Source: JALHNI01 sp044226365
GTDB lineage: Bacteria > Acidobacteriota > Terriglobia > Bryobacterales > Bryobacteraceae
DNA length: 64,000 nt
Direction: 5' to 3'
Assembly (NCBI GenBank): GCA_044226365.1
Contig: JBGAHE010000027.1
Span: forward strand, 1-64,000
Shown here: in pieces, positions 51,680 to 58,909 of the stretch
How positions within the stretch are numbered: position 1 is the stretch's first letter
Layout of the letters: every line of letters begins with the position of its first letter
The notes under the pieces: model-generated
The model's database searches: none
Told to the model about the DNA's origin: nothing
What the model saw: the letters and a program-made list of their open reading frames with translations, nothing else
Translations under genes and position numbers: made by a program

Positions 51680-54418
51680 TTAGAGGGCGGCAAGCTGGGT
51701 GCTTACTTTGGTCGCCACGGCGCAAACCTCCTCTCCGGAATCATGCAGGCAGCGCACATCTTCCGCCAACTGTTTCATTTTCCATTCTCCAGCGGCGGCC
51801 ATGGCGCAGCAGACGAGCCAGTTGTCGCCGGATTTCAGCAATTGCCGTAGCGCGTCTTCCACTTCCGGCATCTCCACGCCGTACAGTTCCTTGCCGCGTT
51901 GCAAGGCGTTCGATGAGTTGTCCAGCAGCGGCAGCACCACTTTCTTCAAATCGCGATCGAGCACCTGATCGAGAAACTCGAGCGCCGCGGTGTAGTTCTC
52001 GCCGGAGTTATGCTTCCGGACGGCCAGATAGGCCGAATAGATTTCGGCCGGCGGGAAGTGCAGGCCCAGCAGGCGGAAGAGCCGGGCGATCGTATCGCGC
52101 AGCCGGTCCTGCAGCGTCCGCGTCAGCAGGCTGCCCGTCTTGGTGTTGCCGTGCGACTTTTCGAAGGCCGCCAGCGTCGCGTTCATCTCGTAATAGAAAC
52201 GGGCTTCGGCGTGGATCTGCGCGATCACGCTCTGAGTGCCGTAGTTCAGCTTCGGCTGCTCCTCACGCAGGCCGTTCAACGAGCGAAGGACGGTGGCGCG
52301 CAAGGTCAGGTCGCGGGCATTGATGGCGGCCACCAGCGCGTCGACCGAACGCTGGGTCGGGATGCGGCGCAGGACGCGGGGCAACTGCCGGCGGATGGCG
52401 ACGGCGACCGACGGGTCGTTCATCAGGTCGGAGAGCGAGCCGGTGATCTTGTCCCCGAAGGCGGCCAGCGCGCGAACGGCATCGCCGCGGAAGCGCGAAT
52501 GGGCCAGACGGCTCACCAGGGCTTCCACATAGCCCCGGCTTTGCAGATGGCCGGCCGACGCGACCGCCGCGCGAACCACCGCCGGGTCGGAATCCGCCAA
52601 CAACTGATGCAGCGCGCTGGTGCCGGCATCGCCCCGGATGCGCACGGCGCTGGCGGCGAGGGCGCGGCGCTGCGGATCCTGGCTCGCGGTGGCTTGCGAA
52701 AGCCACTCATCGTTGAGCACGCGCCGGGCGCGTTCCGGATGGCGCAGCAAGCTATCGAGCGCGGCGCCGGACACCACAGGATTCTGATGATCGAGCAACT
52801 TGGCCACGTCGGCTTCCGGATCGCCGGACTGCGACAGCGCATAGGCGATCGCTTCGGGCACGGGGTCGCCGGTCGCCAGCTCCGCTTCGGCTCGCGCCTT
52901 GAGTTCGCCGCTCCCGGCTGCCATCGCGAGCTTGTAGAGCGGGCCGCGGACCAAGGGGGGCAAGTCAGCCGGCAGCTTCGCGATCAGCGGGGCCGGATCG
53001 TAGCCGGGGGCTTCGGATAGCAGCGAGAGGGCGTAGGCGGCTTGCCGCGGCTGGTCGCCGAGCGCCGTCTGCTCGAGCAAGCGCACGGTCTCGACATCGG
53101 TGACGGCGACGCGGACGTTTTCGAGGTCCAGCCGGCGTGAAGCCAGCCGATTGCGGACCGTCGTGACGTATTCCCGCTGCGCCAGCCAACTCAGGCCCAT
53201 CCAGATGATGGTGAGCAGCAGGACGGCCAACGCCACCTCGCTCACGCCCATCTCCAGATAGTTCCCCAACAGAATGAGAATGGCGCCGCCCAGCCCGCGC
53301 GACAGCCGATCCACCACGACGTCGAGGAACGCCTTGACGCGATTGCGCAGGTCGATGGGGAGCGGCAAGTAAAGCAGTTCCATGCCGGTGCGGTTGAACG
53401 TGTAGCGCGTGGCGGCTTCCGCCAGCCGGGCGCCGGCGGTGGAAAAGACGCTCGGCGAGACGTAGGTCGCAATCGACGCCACAAACAACGTGATCGGCAT
53501 GATCTGCAGCGTGCCGCCCACGCCGAAGCGGCTGGCGACGAACGAGGTGAGGAAGAGTTGCAGGAAGAAGGTCACCAGGTTGAGCCAGATGCCGAAGAAC
53601 TGCCCGAGGAAGGCGGTGAGTTGCTTACCGGTGGGGTCGTTCTTGTTGGCTTCCTTGGCCATCGCCGAAAACTGGTACTCCACCATCACGTCGACGATGT
53701 AGGTGATCATGATGCTCAGCACGATCACTTGCAGGTGGCGGCTATCGCGCACCGAGCGCAGAATTTCTCCGAGGGAGAACTCGCCTTCGTGCTCGTCGGC
53801 GCCTTTGGCGTTTTCGAGGTTCACTTCCGGCAGGCGCAGAAGCAAGCGGAAGATGCCGTAAGTCATCAACACCATGCCCGCGCAAGGATAAAGCAGATTG
53901 CCCACCCCGACAATGCCCACCAGCCAGGCCGCGAACGTACCGCCGAAGGCCGCCCCCAACACCGAGCCCACGCCCAGGATGCCGTAGAGCCGCTTCGCTT
54001 CCCGCGAAGTGAAGACGTTGCCGGCCACCAGCCAGCCTTGGCTCACCAGCATGATGCTGAACAGGCTCACCCAGATGTTGAAGAAATAGTAGGTCCACAT
54101 CTGGCCGGTTTTGAGTAGCGGAATCAAGCCCAGCAGCACGGTGACGCTGACAATGGTGGTGCCCAGCACCGCCGATTTCAGCGAAGAGCGAATGGCGATT
54201 TTCGTGTAGAAGTAGGCCAGGATGCCGCCAAACAGGGCAATCAGAATATAGAGGCCGGGTAACTTGTCGATGTCGAACTTAGCGAGGAAAAGACCGCGCG
54301 ACGAAGCCTTCAGGATGTAGTAAGAGAACAGGACGCTCATCATGTAGAGCGCCATGTAGAAGGTTCGCCAGCCCTCTCCGGGCCGGACATCAAAAAGATT
54401 TCGCAGGTAGGAGGGCAA
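51680..54418 (-). CDS. Npt/ADP-ATP-translocase-like MFS protein with HEAT-repeat tail
   Basis: 912 residues. Residues 1-430 hold about 12 membrane spans of the nucleotide-transporter (Npt) type MFS fold (TFYMALYMMSVLFSYYILKA, SQGWLVAGNVFTSREAKRLYG, LEMGVSEVALAVLLLTIIWM). Residues 450-900 are cytosolic HEAT-like repeats (SALHQLLADSDPAVVRAAVA; ALAAFGDKITGSLSDLMNDP). TTG start with AAAGG shortly upstream. It heads an operon with cNMP-binding protein, kinase and regulator, so it may be a sensor/transporter rather than an energy-parasite exchanger. Confidence 0.85.
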   Translation of the reverse strand: MPSYLRNLFDVRPGEGWRTFYMALYMMSVLFSYYILKASSRGLFLAKFDIDKLPGLYILIALFGGILAYFYTKIAIRSSLKSAVLGTTIVSVTVLLGLIPLLKTGQMWTYYFFNIWVSLFSIMLVSQGWLVAGNVFTSREAKRLYGILGVGSVLGAAFGGTFAAWLVGIVGVGNLLYPCAGMVLMTYGIFRLLLRLPEVNLENAKGADEHEGEFSLGEILRSVRDSRHLQVIVLSIMITYIVDVMVEYQFSAMAKEANKNDPTGKQLTAFLGQFFGIWLNLVTFFLQLFLTSFVASRFGVGGTLQIMPITLFVASIATYVSPSVFSTAGARLAEAATRYTFNRTGMELLYLPLPIDLRNRVKAFLDVVVDRLSRGLGGAILILLGNYLEMGVSEVALAVLLLTIIWMGLSWLAQREYVTTVRNRLASRRLDLENVRVAVTDVETVRLLEQTALGDQPRQAAYALSLLSEAPGYDPAPLIAKLPADLPPLVRGPLYKLAMAAGSGELKARAEAELATGDPVPEAIAYALSQSGDPEADVAKLLDHQNPVVSGAALDSLLRHPERARRVLNDEWLSQATASQDPQRRALAASAVRIRGDAGTSALHQLLADSDPAVVRAAVASAGHLQSRGYVEALVSRLAHSRFRGDAVRALAAFGDKITGSLSDLMNDPSVAVAIRRQLPRVLRRIPTQRSVDALVAAINARDLTLRATVLRSLNGLREEQPKLNYGTQSVIAQIHAEARFYYEMNATLAAFEKSHGNTKTGSLLTRTLQDRLRDTIARLFRLLGLHFPPAEIYSAYLAVRKHNSGENYTAALEFLDQVLDRDLKKVVLPLLDNSSNALQRGKELYGVEMPEVEDALRQLLKSGDNWLVCCAMAAAGEWKMKQLAEDVRCLHDSGEEVCAVATKVSTQLAAL

Positions 54419-54457
54419 TCGCCTTTCAATTTAGCATCCAAAGGCGTACGGATTCCG

Positions 54458-54463
54458 TATTCT
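54458..54463 (+). promoter_or_regulatory. Candidate -10 of leaderless 54471 gene
   Basis: TATTCT, 7 nt before the ATG at 54471, with no ribosome binding site. Confidence 0.45.
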
Positions 54464-54470
54464 CACCACG

Positions 54471-55112
54471 ATGAACGGCACGATCCTGATCACCGGGGCG
54501 ACCGGGTACATGGGCCGGCATCTGATTCCCCATCTGTTGGAGCGAGGTCATCGGGTGCGTGGGTTGGTGCGGCCCGGGTCCGAACGCAAACTGGTAGGCG
54601 GCGAGGCTGTGATGGGCGATGTGCTGCGTCCGGGGGACTACCTGCTCCAGCGCGGCGATACGCTGGTGCACTTGGCAGGGACGCCACATCCCGGACCGGG
54701 CAAAGGGCCGCAATTCCGCGCCTTCGACCTCCCGTCCATTTTGGCGGCGGCCCATGCTGCCGACCGCGCCGGGGTGGCCCACTTTGTCTACGTCAGCGTG
54801 GCGCATCCGGCGCCCGTCATGAAGGACTACATCGAAGTCCGCACCGCCGGCGAGGCGGAACTGGCGCGCCGACAATTGCCGCGGACAATTCTCCGCCCCT
54901 GGTACGTGCTGGGGCCGGGGCATTGGTGGCCGCACGCGCTGCGTCCGTTCTACTGGCTGGCGGAGCAGACGCCGGCCTATCGCGACGCCGCCCAGCGCCT
55001 GGGTCTGGTGACGATCCAGCAGATGATCGCCGCTCTGGTCCACGCCGTGGAGCATCCGGCTCAGGGCGTGCGCATCCTCGAGCCCCCGGGCATTCGTAAG
55101 ATGGAGTTGTGA
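54471..55112 (+). CDS. NAD(P)-binding epimerase/NmrA-like SDR protein
   Basis: 213 residues, Rossmann fold with TGATGYMGRHL at the N terminus and YVSVAHPAPVMKDYIEVR in place of a catalytic YxxxK (only Y-x3-R is seen), so it may be an atypical or binding-only member. Ends by overlapping the ArsR gene by 4 nt. Divergent from the Npt-like gene with a 52-bp spacer. Confidence 0.85.
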   Translation: MNGTILITGATGYMGRHLIPHLLERGHRVRGLVRPGSERKLVGGEAVMGDVLRPGDYLLQRGDTLVHLAGTPHPGPGKGPQFRAFDLPSILAAAHAADRAGVAHFVYVSVAHPAPVMKDYIEVRTAGEAELARRQLPRTILRPWYVLGPGHWWPHALRPFYWLAEQTPAYRDAAQRLGLVTIQQMIAALVHAVEHPAQGVRILEPPGIRKMEL

Positions 55113-55417
55113 CCGCCGCGAGCCAGCCACGTCGCCTTGCCGCGCGGGAGTTTCGCCTGATTGCCAAGGCTCTCGCCGATCCCAGGCGTTACGAGATCCT
55201 GCAGCACATCGCGCGGCAACCCTCCTGCCTGGGGTGCGCGGATCTGCTCGCGTCGTTCCCGATTACGCCCGCGACACTGTCGCATCACCTCAAAGAGCTT
55301 GAGACGGCCGGTCTGATCGAGTCTCATCGCGAGGGTAAGTTCATGCGGGCCAAGTTCTTACGCGACACCTGGGACGCCTATCTGGCGGAACTGAACGCCA
55401 TTTCCGACACTCCTTAA
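55109..55417 (+). CDS. ArsR-family transcriptional regulator
   Basis: 102 residues, winged helix-turn-helix: ALADPRRYEILQHIARQP, SCLGCADLLASF, recognition helix ITPATLSHHLKELETAGLIE and wing SHREGKFMRAKFL. No clear metal-binding CxC in the recognition helix. GTG start overlapping the previous stop. A palindromic site 45 bp after its stop precedes the SDR gene, its likely target. Confidence 0.92.
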   Translation: MTAASQPRRLAAREFRLIAKALADPRRYEILQHIARQPSCLGCADLLASFPITPATLSHHLKELETAGLIESHREGKFMRAKFLRDTWDAYLAELNAISDTP

Positions 55418-55420
55418 AAG

Positions 55421-55437
55421 TGTCGAAAAATGTCGAA
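55421..55437 (+). repeat. Direct repeat TGTCGAA, period 10
   Basis: TGTCGAA at 55421 and at 55431, one helical turn apart, immediately after the ArsR stop and 25 bp before the palindromic site. Confidence 0.4.
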
Positions 55438-55461
55438 TCCAAACGGAACGCACCTCATCAA

Positions 55462-55477
55462 TTAGACAGTTGTCTAA
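55462..55477. promoter_or_regulatory. Palindromic operator upstream of the SDR gene
   Basis: TTAGACA-GT-TGTCTAA, a perfect 7-bp inverted repeat, 10 bp before the ribosome binding site of the SDR gene. Size and symmetry fit a dimeric winged-helix regulator such as the ArsR protein encoded directly upstream. Confidence 0.6.
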
Positions 55478-55486
55478 ATGTCAATC

Positions 55487-55492
55487 AAGGAG
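55487..55492 (+). promoter_or_regulatory. Strong ribosome binding site of the SDR gene
   Basis: AAGGAG, 6 nt before ATG 55499; it decides that start over an in-frame ATG at 55478 that lies just after the palindrome. Confidence 0.7.
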
Positions 55493-55498
55493 CTAGAG

Positions 55499-56251
55499 AT
55501 GGGCAAGTTGAATGGTAAGGTCGCCGTGGTGACGGGTGCTTCGAAAGGCATCGGTGCCGCGATTGCGGAACATCTGGCGGCCGAAGGCGCCGCGGTGGTG
55601 GTGAATTACGCTTCCAGCAAGGGAGCGGCGGATGAAGTGGTGGGCCGCATCACCGCCAAGGGCGGCAAGGCGATCGCCGTTCAGGGCGACGTGTCGAAGC
55701 AGCCCGACATCACCAAGTTGTTCGACGAGACGAACAAGGCGTACGGCAAGGTGGACGTGCTGGTGAATAACGCCGGCATCTATGACTTCAAGCCCATCGG
55801 CCAGATCACGGCGGAGCACTTCCACAAGCAGTTCGACCTGAACGTGCTGGGCCTGTTGCTGACCACGCAGGAAGCGCTCAACCACATTGGGCCCGAGGGC
55901 GGCTCGATCATCAACATCAGCTCGATTGTGGGACCGATGCCGGCGCCGACCGGCTCGGTCTACAGCGCCACGAAGGCGGCGGTGGATGCGGTGACCGTCG
56001 CGCTAGCCGGCGAACTGGGTCCGCGGAAGATTCGTGTGAATTCGCTGAACCCCGGGATGGTGGAGACCGAAGGCTTGCATGCGGTGGGCTTTGCCGAGAG
56101 CGATTTCCGCAAGCATATTGAAGCCACCACGCCGCTGGGACGCATCGGCCAGCCGCGCGACATCGCCACGGCGGCCGTTTTCCTCGCTTCGGACGACTCC
56201 GGCTGGATTACGGGCCAGACGTTGATCGCGGCTGGCGGCGCCCGCCAGTAA
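55499..56251 (+). CDS. SDR-family oxidoreductase (3-oxoacyl-ACP-reductase-like)
   Basis: 250 residues, classical short-chain dehydrogenase. Cofactor loop TGASKGIGAA, NNAG motif, catalytic Ser in INISSIVG and Tyr/Lys in SVYSATKAAVD, and C-terminal WITGQTLIAAGG. NADP(H)-dependent reduction of a carbonyl is likely; substrate unknown. Preceded by a palindromic operator and the ArsR gene, so probably inducible. Ends 1 bp before the convergent GH-like gene's end. Confidence 0.94.
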   Translation: MGKLNGKVAVVTGASKGIGAAIAEHLAAEGAAVVVNYASSKGAADEVVGRITAKGGKAIAVQGDVSKQPDITKLFDETNKAYGKVDVLVNNAGIYDFKPIGQITAEHFHKQFDLNVLGLLLTTQEALNHIGPEGGSIINISSIVGPMPAPTGSVYSATKAAVDAVTVALAGELGPRKIRVNSLNPGMVETEGLHAVGFAESDFRKHIEATTPLGRIGQPRDIATAAVFLASDDSGWITGQTLIAAGGARQ

Positions 56252-56252
56252 G

Positions 56253-57776
56253 CTAACGGCCGGCGACCTCCACCCAATGGATCGTGCTGTCCTCAGCCGC
56301 TTGCACGTCGATCACGACGGAACGGGCCAGCGGCTGAGGCGCACGCCAAGCGGCAAACGGGCGATTCGGCGCCGGCTTAGCGACCGACGGGGTGGCCGCC
56401 GGCGAGCAGACCTCGCCATTCACCCGGACCTCGCCCACTTTCCCCTCAACTTCCAGACGCACCTCGGCGGCTCCTAACTTTGGGCCCACCGGAAGCCGAA
56501 ACGCTGTCGCTTGACCGGCCTTCAGCCGACGCGGCAGAGCAACGCCGGCGACCTCGCCCGGGGCGTAAGTGTCCGAAAAGGTGTGAATGTGGCGGCGAGA
56601 CAGGCCGGCCAAAGTCGCAAGTGAGCCCAACTGGACCAGTGCCTGTTGGCGATCTTCGGGTGCCTCCATCGCCGTTTCGCTGTCCATGTAGTTGAACAGA
56701 TAAATGCGGTCGGCCCCGCGGGCCAACAGCGAAGCTGCCGCGCCGCGGACGGTTTCGATCGAATTGAACTGGATGGGCCGGTAGTCGTTGTAGGGCCGGA
56801 CGATCAGCTCGAGGCCGGCGCCCAGCAGGACGTTAGCCGGCAGCAGGCGCTTCCATTGTTCGATCGGCATGTCCGGCTCGATCGTGTTCCAGAAGGGACA
56901 AGCCACCAGCAGGTCCAGCCAACCGCGGCGAGCCCACTCCACGCCATCGAGGCCCATCAGGTAACCGGTTTGCGGACGTGACGGAACGCGCACGCCGAGC
57001 TTGAGGCGGCGTCCGCGCTTCTTGCCCCATTCGTCGAGGAGTTTGCGCGTGCGCTCGACGAAGGCATTTAGCTTCCCGCGGCCTTCGTCCTCCTGACCTT
57101 CGCGCAACTGATGCGGAAAGCGCATCCAGTCGAGCTCGAGTCCGTCGAAGTCGTAACGGGCGCAGTATTCCTCGATCAGGCGAAACGAGTATTCGCGGAC
57201 TTCGGCGCGGCCGAAGTCGAGGGCCCGGTCAGCGGAACTACGGAAGCGCCACGGGGCGCGCCGGAACTCGGGATGTTCGCGCCAGAAGGTGGAGTGCATG
57301 TAGCTGGCTTCGTCGTCCACGTTGTGCAGGTCGTTCATGCGCATGCTGATCCATGGCGAGAGTCCATGGCGGCGCGCGCGGGCGATCCACAGGGTGTAGG
57401 GATCGAGGCCCTGCTGATGCAATTGCCAGGCGGTGTGAATCCACTTGCGGGCTCCGGCGCGGGCGGCGGCCGGCGTGGAGTGCAGCAGCGGCTGATCGTC
57501 GGGGCCCTGCGGGTCATAGCCTTTCCAGATGGGGTCCCACACTTTGCTATCGAAGCTGGTGCGCATGGAGTTGGCGCTCAAAATCATCTCGCGCACTTGC
57601 GTGCCGGCGTATTGATCCATGAAGGCGGAGACGGTGTCGGCGTCGAGCTTCTGTCCGGCGCGCGTCGAAAAGAAGTGGCTATTGTCTTCGTTGAAGCTGA
57701 GTCCGGTGGAGGCTTTAGCCCCGGGCGCGGCGAGGGCGGCCAGCGGCAGTTGCAGGAGTTGACGGCGGGAAGGCAT
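56253..57776 (-). CDS. Tat-exported glycoside-hydrolase-like TIM-barrel protein (GHL10-type)
   Basis: 507 residues, twin-arginine signal (PSRRQLLQLPLAALAAPG). The barrel (about 60-400) resembles the putative glycosyl-hydrolase GHL10/DUF187-type family: SPWISMRMNDLHN, ARYDFDGLELDWMRFPH (acidic residues after strand 4, candidate catalytic site), GVEWARRGWLDLLVACPFWN, GADRIYLFNYMDSE. A beta-sandwich-like C-terminal part follows. The ATG directly abuts the DinB stop (TAGATG). Substrate unknown. Confidence 0.78.
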   Translation of the reverse strand: MPSRRQLLQLPLAALAAPGAKASTGLSFNEDNSHFFSTRAGQKLDADTVSAFMDQYAGTQVREMILSANSMRTSFDSKVWDPIWKGYDPQGPDDQPLLHSTPAAARAGARKWIHTAWQLHQQGLDPYTLWIARARRHGLSPWISMRMNDLHNVDDEASYMHSTFWREHPEFRRAPWRFRSSADRALDFGRAEVREYSFRLIEEYCARYDFDGLELDWMRFPHQLREGQEDEGRGKLNAFVERTRKLLDEWGKKRGRRLKLGVRVPSRPQTGYLMGLDGVEWARRGWLDLLVACPFWNTIEPDMPIEQWKRLLPANVLLGAGLELIVRPYNDYRPIQFNSIETVRGAAASLLARGADRIYLFNYMDSETAMEAPEDRQQALVQLGSLATLAGLSRRHIHTFSDTYAPGEVAGVALPRRLKAGQATAFRLPVGPKLGAAEVRLEVEGKVGEVRVNGEVCSPAATPSVAKPAPNRPFAAWRAPQPLARSVVIDVQAAEDSTIHWVEVAGR

Positions 57777-58259
57777 CTAACGACTCAGTTTAGCCGTGAG
57801 GATTGCCTGTCCCAGATGACGCTGCGTATGTTCCGCCAAATGCACGATCAGGCCGCACACGGTGGTGGGCAGTTGCTGCCGGCCGACAAAACGCGGCTCC
57901 AGATACGTGACCGGATCGATGCGCCGGACGAACGTTTCGCTCTCCATCAACTCCACGTCGAGGGTGCCCAGCAGTTCGGTGAGCGTGGCGCCGGGCGTGC
58001 TCTCGGACTTGAGCCGCGCGATCTGCTCTTCGGTCAGTTGCTCGCCGCGCAGATAGGTGGTGAGGCGGTTCACGCTACCGGCCAGGTGAGCCAAGTGGAA
58101 GCCCAGGGAAGGAATGCCATTGAGCTTCTTCCAAGGGTCGGTGACGCCGTCCGTATGCAGCACTAACTCCTCGCGGGTTTGGGTAAACGTGTAGCTCAGG
58201 TGCGCCGCCACGGGATGAAGACCCGCGATCGGGCCGCGCAGCCAGGGTTCAGGGGGCAT
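57777..58259 (-). CDS. DinB-family protein, cytosolic
   Basis: 160 residues with the DinB/YfiT helical bundle: metal-site His in GFHLAHLAGSVNRL and in IVHLAEHTQRHLGQAIL. ATG 58259 (GAAGG directly upstream) is chosen over an ATG 60 nt earlier. Unlike the DinB protein at 4174 it has no signal peptide. Probably co-transcribed with the GH-like gene. Confidence 0.87.
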   Translation of the reverse strand: MPPEPWLRGPIAGLHPVAAHLSYTFTQTREELVLHTDGVTDPWKKLNGIPSLGFHLAHLAGSVNRLTTYLRGEQLTEEQIARLKSESTPGATLTELLGTLDVELMESETFVRRIDPVTYLEPRFVGRQQLPTTVCGLIVHLAEHTQRHLGQAILTAKLSR

Positions 58260-58280
58260 GCCTTCAGGATCGCATTGCGC

Positions 58281-58286
58281 TATCGT
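58281..58286 (+). promoter_or_regulatory. Candidate -10 of leaderless VOC gene
   Basis: TATCGT, 7 nt before the ATG at 58294; no ribosome binding site. Confidence 0.4.
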
Positions 58287-58293
58287 GGCGCAG

Positions 58294-58686
58294 ATGGACC
58301 TCACCTTCAACCACGCCATGATCTATACGCGCGACGTGCAGAAGTCGCTCGACTTCTATCACGGCGCGCTCGGCTTCGATGTCCTCCAGGAGTTCCGCGG
58401 AGGACCACGGTTGGTCTACGCGCGATTGCGCCCGTTGGGAAGCGAAGCCACCATCGCGCTACATCTGCTCGAGCCCGGCACCGAGCTCCGCACCGGGGGC
58501 GTCCGGCTCTACTTCGAGGTGGAGAGGCTGGAGGAGTTCTGCGCCGCGCTGGAAGCAAAGGGAATTCGCCTTACGAAGCCGCCCGCGCTGATGCCGTGGG
58601 GGTGGCGGCATGCCTATCTGGACGATCCGGACGGGCACGAAGTGAGTCTGTACTGGGCTGGTCCACAGCGCCTGGAACGGCAGTAA
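58294..58686 (+). CDS. VOC-family (glyoxalase/bleomycin-resistance-like) protein
   Basis: 130 residues with paired beta-alpha-beta-beta-beta units: NHAMIYTRDVQKSLDFYHGA at the start (metal His), GGVRLYFEVERLEEF and HAYLDDPDGHEVSLYWAG (metal His/Glu) at the end. Metal-dependent enzyme or binding protein; substrate unknown. Start ATG 58294 rather than an upstream ATG at 58258. Confidence 0.88.
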   Translation: MDLTFNHAMIYTRDVQKSLDFYHGALGFDVLQEFRGGPRLVYARLRPLGSEATIALHLLEPGTELRTGGVRLYFEVERLEEFCAALEAKGIRLTKPPALMPWGWRHAYLDDPDGHEVSLYWAGPQRLERQ

Positions 58687-58698
58687 GTTTGGCCCGCC

Positions 58699-58707
58699 TG
58701 CTAAACT
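58699..58707 (+). promoter_or_regulatory. Candidate extended -10 promoter of the cobalamin operon
   Basis: TGCTAAACT, an extended -10 directly before the predicted 5' end of the riboswitch. It is also the left arm of a hairpin-like repeat with AGTTTTAGCA at 58711-58720. Confidence 0.4.
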
Positions 58708-58713
58708 CAGAGT

Positions 58714-58888
58714 TTTAGCAACGCCGATCCGCCTTGGGATGTTCGGGAAGACGGTGAGAATCCGTCGCTGCCCCGCAACTGTAAGCGGCTGTTAGGATGC
58801 GCTTCGCGAAGCCACTGGTGAAAGCCGGGAAGGTAAGTGACTGGAAAAGGCGCGCCGCAAGTCAGGAGACCGGTCCCAGGCCTGAGTC
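58714..58888 (+). ncRNA. Cobalamin (B12) riboswitch
   Basis: The conserved core is easily read: GGTGAGAATCCGTCGCTGCC at 58753 onward, CCCGCAACTGTAAGCGG, the B12 box GCCACTGG (from 58811) with AAAGCCGGGAAGG, and GCAAGTCAGGAGACCGG near the 3' end (58857-58873). It precedes the cobQ operon for cobyric acid/adenosylcobinamide steps and cobalamin import, its expected target. Limits are approximate. Confidence 0.95.
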
Positions 58889-58894
58889 CGCTGT

Positions 58895-58909
58895 GTTCCG
58901 AGGGGGAAC
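58895..58909 (+). promoter_or_regulatory. Ribosome-binding-site sequestering hairpin (riboswitch output)
   Basis: GTTCC-GAGGG-GGAAC ends one base before the cobQ TTG. The Shine-Dalgarno sequence AGGGGG lies in the loop and 3' arm, so formation of the hairpin would mask it. This is the likely expression platform of the riboswitch, acting on translation. Confidence 0.5.
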
